From contig JAUWGD010000050.1 of the NCBI GenBank assembly GCA_030606585.1, forward strand, positions 1 through 10,890: 10,890 nucleotides of DNA. Reading direction: 5' to 3'. The notes beneath the pieces were generated by a model. The model was not told the DNA's origin. It worked only from the letters and a program-made list of their open reading frames with translations, and searched no databases. A program made the translations under genes and the position numbers. Within the stretch, counting starts at the first letter, position 1; every line of letters starts with the position of its first letter. Below are positions 6,591-10,890 of this stretch, piece by piece. This stretch comes from Dehalococcoidales bacterium (GTDB lineage Bacteria; Chloroflexota; Dehalococcoidia; Dehalococcoidales; RBG-16-60-22).

Positions 6591-8339
6591 TTATGCGGAA
6601 CCCTTCTTCCAGGCCCCGGCCTTTTCCATCAGCTCCCTGGCGGCGTTGAGGGCGGTAGCCGTGTAGCGGGGCCCGGAAATCATGACGGCCAGCTCGTTGA
6701 GATGTGAATCCCCCTCAAGTGCTTCCAGCGTGCTGACGGTGCGTTCACCCGCCATCTTTTTACTGACACTGAAGTGGGCATCGGCAAAGGCGGCTATCTG
6801 GGGCAGGTGGGTCACGCAGATTACCTGGTGGTTGCGGGAAAGGTTCCAGAGCTTCCTGCCGATGACTTCACCACTTCGCCCGCCGACGCCAATATCTATT
6901 TCATCGAAAATAAGCACCGGAATCGTATCCGCCTCAGCCAGGGCGCTCTTCATGGCCAGCATGAAGCGCGAGACTTCACCGGTGGAGGCGATTCTATCCA
7001 GGGGTTTCATAGGCTCGCCGGGATTGGTCGAGGCAATAAAAACGACATCGTCAACGCCGGTAGATTCGAACCGATAACATTCGCCGTCGGGGAAGGGTAT
7101 TCCTTCCGGGGCGACCTCCTGCGTGATAGATACATCGAATTCCACCTGCGCCATAGACAGTTCGGCAAGCTCTTTTTTCACCGCCGCGGCGAGTTTTTGC
7201 GCCGCCTGCGCGCGCTGCCCGGACAGCCGGGAAGCAAGCTCTACCATCTCCTGCTTAAGCTGCTCCCGCCTATTTTGCAACTGCTCGCGCCGCTCGCCGG
7301 AGGAAGTCAGCCCTTCCAGTTCCACCCCGGCTTTTGTAAGGTATCCCAGAACGGATTCTATAGAGCCGCCGTACTTCCTCTTGAGGCTCCGGATGAGTTC
7401 CAGCCTGTTCTGGACTTCCTCAAGGCGCGACGGGTCATAGTTCAGACTATCGCCGTAGGAGCGGACTTCGCGCGCCAGCTCTTCGAGTCCGTGCACTATC
7501 TCCTCGAGATAGCCGAGCTTCGTCTGCAGAGAGGGGTCGGCCTCGACGGCATTCTTGAGCACGGGGAGGGCCTCGTTAACCTTATCCACAACCGAAGACG
7601 ATGCCGAGACGCTATCGTCGCCGTAAATTATCCGGTAAATATCATAAGAAGCCGCTTTCAGCTTTTCCGCGGAAGTCAGGAGGGTAAGCTCCTTTTCGAG
7701 TTCTTCGTCTTCTCCTTCCCGCATTTCCGTCTTCTCGATTTCGTCAATCTGAAAAGCGAGCAGCTCCTTCTGCCGGGCCAGTTCCTGTTCGTCGCGGGAC
7801 AACGCCTTAATGTCGCGTTCTATCTGATGAAGCTCCGCAGCCATGGCGCCGAAATCGTGTCTGAGTCCCAGAGTATGGGCGCAGGCATCCAGAAAGTCCA
7901 GGTGCCGGTCTTTATTCAACAGTGAAAGGTGTTCGCTCTGACCGTGGATATCAACCAGGGCCGCGCCGATACCCCGCAGCAGAGAGCGCGATACCGCCTG
8001 CCGGTTCACCCGCGGCGTGGTGCGTCCCTGCCGTCGAAAATCGCAGGCGAGGAGGAGGGCGTCATCGTCAACCTCCAGGCCTTTATCAGCCAGCAGTTTC
8101 CGGAGTGCTTCCTCTCTATTGCTGCTGGCTATAAGGAACACTCCCTCAACCCGTGCCTCGTCCGAGCCGTGACGGATATCTTCTTCCTGTATCCGTCCGG
8201 AGAGGAGGGCTTCCACGGCATCCACCACCAGCGATTTACCGGCGCCGGTCTCCCCGGTAATGACGTTCAGCCCGGCGGCGGGCTTCCAGTTTATCGCCTC
8301 AATGATGCCGAATCCCTTGACGGTCAGTTCATCCAGCAC
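6591..8339 (-). CDS. recN: DNA repair protein RecN (SMC-like ATPase)
   Basis: This 582-residue protein is slightly longer than typical RecN. RecN is an SMC-like cohesin ATPase that acts early in recombinational repair of double-strand breaks. The N-terminal head opens with LTVKGFGIIEAINW and Walker A GETGAGKS (29-36); DIHGQSEH (130-137) is the Q-loop region. Two antiparallel coiled-coil arms, rich in Glu, Lys and Leu, lie around 165-225 and 345-395. The C-terminal head has the signature STGEVSR (452-458), Walker B VLIFDEIDIGVGGRSG (475-490) and the H-loop THLPQIAAFAD (510-520). The start codon is GTG (complement of 8337-8339). It is fixed by AAGGAAG 6 nt upstream, which overlaps the stop codon of the DUF72 gene, so the two genes are probably translationally linked. 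The signature usually reads SGGE; here a Thr replaces the first Gly. Confidence 0.96.
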   Translation of the reverse strand: MLDELTVKGFGIIEAINWKPAAGLNVITGETGAGKSLVVDAVEALLSGRIQEEDIRHGSDEARVEGVFLIASSNREEALRKLLADKGLEVDDDALLLACDFRRQGRTTPRVNRQAVSRSLLRGIGAALVDIHGQSEHLSLLNKDRHLDFLDACAHTLGLRHDFGAMAAELHQIERDIKALSRDEQELARQKELLAFQIDEIEKTEMREGEDEELEKELTLLTSAEKLKAASYDIYRIIYGDDSVSASSSVVDKVNEALPVLKNAVEADPSLQTKLGYLEEIVHGLEELAREVRSYGDSLNYDPSRLEEVQNRLELIRSLKRKYGGSIESVLGYLTKAGVELEGLTSSGERREQLQNRREQLKQEMVELASRLSGQRAQAAQKLAAAVKKELAELSMAQVEFDVSITQEVAPEGIPFPDGECYRFESTGVDDVVFIASTNPGEPMKPLDRIASTGEVSRFMLAMKSALAEADTIPVLIFDEIDIGVGGRSGEVIGRKLWNLSRNHQVICVTHLPQIAAFADAHFSVSKKMAGERTVSTLEALEGDSHLNELAVMISGPRYTATALNAARELMEKAGAWKKGSA

Positions 8340-8350
8340 GTTTCGCTTCC

Positions 8351-9232
8351 TTATTCATCGGCTTCACGTTTATCCATAGAAAATTCCAGATTCACCGGTA
8401 TCTCCCGGAACGGCAGCTGCAAGTCCTTCTTCAGGTCGTTAGCGTTACGGGGCGCGTAAGCCTGCCAGTGGTTATTCAAAAATGCGAAGAGCATCTTCAC
8501 TTTTTCCCCGGTGATTTTTACTCTCTCTGCCAGTTCGGAGATTTCCTCAGGGGAATAGAGGTACCGGTAACGCGTCTCGCTATCGCCGGTCCACCAGTCC
8601 TTGGCATTCCGGCCGTGAAAGCGGAAATAGGCGGTATCCGCCGTTATGGGTATATCAGCCGCGACCGAGGACTGAAACTTCGGTTCGTCAATCTGCACCC
8701 AGGTCATTTTATTCTCGCGGAGCAATTCCTCGATGCCGTCATCATCACTCCAGCTGCGGTGCCGTAGCTCCACGGCAAGGGGGTACTCGCTGAAGGTCCC
8801 GGAGAGCGCACCGAGTATCTGCCGGCCGTAGTCGTCGTTCTTAAAGCTGGGCGGGAACTGCGCCAGCAAAGCCCCGAGCTTGCCGTGCTTTACCAGCGGC
8901 TCCAGGCTGCGTTTGAATTCGTCAACATCCTTCTGCGAAATAGCCGCCTCTTCCCCGTAAGCCTCTTTGTACATCCTGGGGTGGGTGAACTTCTGCCAGA
9001 GCTTGACGGAAAACAGGAACCCTTCCGGAACGCGGCGTGCCCAGTTATAGACGTAACCCGGATTGGGCGGCCGGTAGAAAGAGCTGTTAATTTCCACCGT
9101 ATTGAAGAATTGGCTGTAATACTCCAGCTCGTTTATCTTCCCGGCGGGGTAGAAATAGCCTTTCCAGGTGCCCTCGCCTTTAGGGTAAGACCAGCCCGAT
9201 GTACCGATGTAGATATCAGCTCCAGAGGGCAT
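8351..9232 (-). CDS. DUF72 family protein (TIM-barrel fold, function unknown)
   Basis: This is a 293-residue protein with all the DUF72 hallmarks. They are IGTSGWSYPKG near the N-terminus (9-19), FFNTVEINSSFYR (42-54), LAQFPPSF (123-130), AVELRHRSW (153-161), YFRFHGR (202-208) and FLNNHWQAYAPRNA (251-264). Structures of this family show a TIM-barrel with a conserved acidic/aromatic pocket, but no established biochemical activity. ATG at 9232 is chosen over an upstream TTG at 9271: it is preceded by GGGGGAGGGG (complement of 9237-9246) at proper spacing, protein homology starts right after it, and the TTG falls inside the probable -10 region. No signal peptide is seen. It is 11 nt upstream of recN in the same operon. 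A role in DNA metabolism is only suggested by that arrangement. Confidence 0.9.
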   Translation of the reverse strand: MPSGADIYIGTSGWSYPKGEGTWKGYFYPAGKINELEYYSQFFNTVEINSSFYRPPNPGYVYNWARRVPEGFLFSVKLWQKFTHPRMYKEAYGEEAAISQKDVDEFKRSLEPLVKHGKLGALLAQFPPSFKNDDYGRQILGALSGTFSEYPLAVELRHRSWSDDDGIEELLRENKMTWVQIDEPKFQSSVAADIPITADTAYFRFHGRNAKDWWTGDSETRYRYLYSPEEISELAERVKITGEKVKMLFAFLNNHWQAYAPRNANDLKKDLQLPFREIPVNLEFSMDKREADE

Positions 9233-9259
9233 TATTCCCCTCCCCCAGACTTTGAAACA

Positions 9260-9265
9260 ATTATA
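9260..9265 (-). promoter_or_regulatory. Probable -10 box of the DUF72-recN operon
   Basis: TATAAT on the minus strand (complement of 9260-9265) is a consensus -10. It would place the transcript start near 9253, about 20 nt before the ATG at 9232. No good -35 hexamer is found at 16-18 bp; TTGGTA at 19 bp is the nearest candidate. No LexA-like operator was recognised here. Confidence 0.5.
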
Positions 9266-9312
9266 CCCCAACCGACAAAGCGAATACCAAAATAAAGAGA
9301 TAATTTTTATAC

Positions 9313-9390
9313 TGTCATTCTCTGGCTTGACCAGAGAATCCAGAACCCCTTTTCACCACCCTCTGGATTCCCGCCTGCGCGGGAATGACA
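9313..9390. repeat. 78-bp cloverleaf-forming palindromic repeat (REP/MITE-like)
   Basis: The ends TGTCATTC (9313-9320) and GAATGACA (9383-9390) are perfect 8-bp inverted repeats. Inside are three hairpins with no unpaired base between arms. The first is TCTGG/CCAGA with loop CTTGA (9321-9335). The second is GAATCCAGA/TCTGGATTC with a 17-nt C- and T-rich loop (9336-9370). The third is CCGC/GCGG with loop CTGC (9371-9382). The strand therefore folds into a complete four-way junction. The GGATTCCCGC...GCGGGAATGAC end resembles short dispersed palindromic repeats seen in many bacterial genomes. It carries no ORF and lies between the terminator of one operon and the promoter of the next. Non-autonomous mobility is an inference from the structure. 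Confidence 0.75.
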
Positions 9391-9398
9391 CCAATCTT

Positions 9399-9441
9399 AA
9401 AACAAAGAGAACCACCGGGCGGCAGGTGTCCGCCCCGATGG
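9399..9441 (-). terminator. Probable intrinsic terminator of the NrfD-like operon
   Basis: On the minus strand, about 47 nt after the NrfD-like stop, CCATCGGGGCGG pairs with CCGCCCGGTGG around a 7-nt loop (9412-9441). The stem is GC-rich, with one G.U pair and one bulged G. It is followed by TTCTCTTTGTTTT (complement of 9399-9411). The T tract is interrupted, so termination may be partial. Confidence 0.55.
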
Positions 9442-9487
9442 CTCCCTTAAACACTTTTTATAGCATTACGCTACAGGGTTCTACAAA

Positions 9488-10369
9488 TCAGTCCACCGGC
9501 AGGAGCGGGGTGTACACTCCCGCTTTAAGGATGGCGAATCTTAACGCCAGGCCGCCGATTATCTCGCTGACAACGGCGGTAATCAGCAGTCCGGACGAAA
9601 CCTCCCCGGCAAAATAGGTGGTGATAGAGATAACAATCGGTATGGCTATGCCGAACAGGAAAACGCCAATCCAGAAGAGCGGGGCAAGACTTCCGCCGAC
9701 AAGTCGCTTGACGGCATCCTTCGCCGAAATGCCGCTATAGGTAGTGTTCCAGAGGTACACGCCGATGATAATGGCAAAGGCTATCAGCACGACACGAATA
9801 ACGTTCTCAAGCGCCACAAGCTGGGCATGGTCGCCGCCCATGGTGATGGCCAGGAGTATGGCCAGGCCACCGGAGAGACCGCAGGTAACGAAAAGGATCG
9901 GGACAATCGCCGAATTCCACATCTTGATAGCGCTAACATAGCTGACGGCGAAGCCGGTATAGATAGACTGGGCAAAGGCGAAAATGCCGGCCAGCACCTT
10001 TAACGCGGTTATGGCGCCGGTTGCCTCCGGGACCCACTGGGACAGGATAAGCTGTATCGTAGTCAAACCGATAAACAGCATTATGAATATAAAGCCGCGA
10101 GCTATCCAGGAAGTGCCCGGTTTCATAAACATCCGCCAGGACCGGAACGGGTGGCTCAGGTGCGCCATATAGGACACACCCATCAGCAGGGAGAGCAGCC
10201 AGGCCACGAACATACCCAGCAGGCTATCGAAATACGCCGCAGCCAAATAGAGACCGCCGGCGATGCCTCCCAGGAAAAAGGCAAAGGCAATAAAGTTCCC
10301 CCGGCCGTCTATCCAGTCTTTCTGTTGCTGGTACTTCACCATGAAATCATATGGTTTTGTTTGACTCAT
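9488..10369 (-). CDS. NrfD/DmsC-like membrane anchor subunit of a molybdopterin-type oxidoreductase
   Basis: This 293-residue integral membrane protein has about eight hydrophobic segments (roughly 26-47, 50-70, 92-111, 119-143, 153-176, 187-208, 229-252 and 258-281). NrfD-family features are GGIAGGLYLAAAYFD near TM1 (34-48), HPFRSWRMFMKPGTSWIARG (73-92) between helices, and the C-terminal SEIIGGLALRFAILKAGVY (268-286). Such subunits anchor complex-iron-sulfur-molybdoenzymes and exchange electrons between membrane quinones and the iron-sulfur subunit. No heme-ligand pattern is obvious, as expected for this family. It follows the four-cluster ferredoxin gene by 29 nt, with GGGGAGG 9 nt before the ATG, so the two are one operon. 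Which terminal acceptor or donor is used depends on the catalytic subunit, which is outside the window. Confidence 0.88.
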   Translation of the reverse strand: MSQTKPYDFMVKYQQQKDWIDGRGNFIAFAFFLGGIAGGLYLAAAYFDSLLGMFVAWLLSLLMGVSYMAHLSHPFRSWRMFMKPGTSWIARGFIFIMLFIGLTTIQLILSQWVPEATGAITALKVLAGIFAFAQSIYTGFAVSYVSAIKMWNSAIVPILFVTCGLSGGLAILLAITMGGDHAQLVALENVIRVVLIAFAIIIGVYLWNTTYSGISAKDAVKRLVGGSLAPLFWIGVFLFGIAIPIVISITTYFAGEVSSGLLITAVVSEIIGGLALRFAILKAGVYTPLLPVD

Positions 10370-10398
10370 TTCCGTATGCCTCCCCTTTAATTACTTGG

Positions 10399-10890
10399 TT
10401 AGTCAATGTAGTAAATTGACGGGTCCGTGCCGAATTCCGGATGGAAGGGATGCCCGTGCTTTTCCTTGATTATCCGGTTAATCTCGCTATTGGGGTCGTC
10501 GAGGTCGCCAAAGTGTATTGCCTTGGTGGGGCAGCTGATAACACAGGCGGGGGTCGCCTCGCGGTCGACACCGGGTGTTAGTCCTGCCGCAATACCGGAA
10601 TCGATTCTCTCCTTGCAGAAGATGCACTTCTGCACGACACCCGGCTGGTGGGGATACAATTCCCGTCCCACTTTTTCGTGCTCGGTCAGCTCCTGACCCG
10701 GGAAATACTGCGCATTCTCATCTTCATACATCATCCGCATCTGATAGGGACAGGCAATCATGCAGTACCGGCAACCGACGCATTTATCCTCGTCGACCCA
10801 GACAATGCCGTCTTCGCGCTGCTGCGTGGCGCCTGTCGGGCAAACCTTGACACAGGCCGGGTCCGCACATTGATTGCAGCGTACGTTATA
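10399..10890 (-). CDS. DmsB/NrfC-like 4Fe-4S electron-transfer subunit, 5' part missing
   Basis: The frame is open from the right edge to a TAA at 10399-10401, giving 163 residues without the N-terminus. Three cysteine sets are visible. CNQCADPACVKVCPTGA has Cys 5, 8, 13 and 17. CVGCRYCMIACPY has Cys 37, 40, 43 and 47. KCIFCKERI followed by ACVISCPTKAI has Cys 89, 92, 116 and 120. This is the order in DmsB, NrfC, PsrB and related subunits, which hold four cubane clusters; the remaining Cys set should lie in the missing part. The protein wires electrons between the NrfD-like anchor encoded next and a molybdopterin catalytic subunit. The C-terminal tail HPEFGTDPSIYYID is hydrophilic. All cluster cysteines in view are intact, so all clusters are likely 4Fe-4S. 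Confidence 0.92.
   Translation of the reverse strand, partial: YNVRCNQCADPACVKVCPTGATQQREDGIVWVDEDKCVGCRYCMIACPYQMRMMYEDENAQYFPGQELTEHEKVGRELYPHQPGVVQKCIFCKERIDSGIAAGLTPGVDREATPACVISCPTKAIHFGDLDDPNSEINRIIKEKHGHPFHPEFGTDPSIYYID

Noticed and set aside
6774..7925. A 383-residue open frame on the + strand, antisense to recN.
   Set aside because: It lies wholly opposite a confidently identified recN, its translation matches no family pattern I recognise, and its openness follows from recN codon composition.
9461..9473. Small inverted repeat TAGC-ATTAC-GCTA after the NrfD-like gene.
   Set aside because: The stem is only 4 bp and lacks a T tract; the hairpin at 9412-9441 is a better terminator candidate.

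Overview
The window reads as ordinary chromosomal DNA of an anaerobic bacterium. Coding density is high, and most genes carry clear purine-rich ribosome binding sites. Codon use is mixed, with frequent ATA (Ile) and AGG/CGG (Arg). A DmsB/NrfD-type respiratory module at the right edge, paired small cupin genes at the left edge, and the overall gene style would fit Chloroflexota (Dehalococcoidia). That placement is a tentative impression; no rRNA or other phylogenetic marker was available to test it. There is no tRNA, rRNA, CRISPR array, transposase or prophage gene.

Layout, left to right. (1) Positions 1-735, + strand: the 3' end of one small cupin gene followed by a complete paralogue, both keeping an HxHxxxE...H metal-site pattern. 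(2) Positions 800-4187, - strand: a MarR-family regulator followed by two tandem paralogous MATE efflux pumps, read leftward as one operon. Its promoter is unusually clear: TTGACT, 17 bp, TATAAT, with the -10 box at the centre of a perfect 25-bp palindrome, and two further palindromes just downstream. The layout resembles autoregulated MarR/MATE operons such as staphylococcal mepRA. (3) Positions 4413-6533, + strand: a beta-CASP metallo-beta-lactamase (RNA-processing type) and a LOG-family Rossmann protein, 27 nt apart. (4) Positions 6591-9232, - strand: a DUF72 protein followed by recN, with the recN ribosome binding site overlapping the DUF72 stop codon. (5) Positions 9233-9487: intergenic DNA holding the DUF72 promoter, a 78-bp cloverleaf-forming palindromic repeat, and a probable terminator for the genes to the right. 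(6) Positions 9488-10890, - strand: an NrfD/DmsC-like membrane anchor preceded by a DmsB/NrfC-like four-cluster ferredoxin subunit cut by the window edge. The matching molybdopterin catalytic subunit is not in view and probably lies further right.

No wholly new multi-gene system is evident. The observations most worth a second look are the cloverleaf repeat at 9313-9390, the palindrome-centred MarR promoter at 4224-4307, and the two sets of tandem paralogues (cupins and MATE pumps). No stretch over 300 bases lacks a gene.
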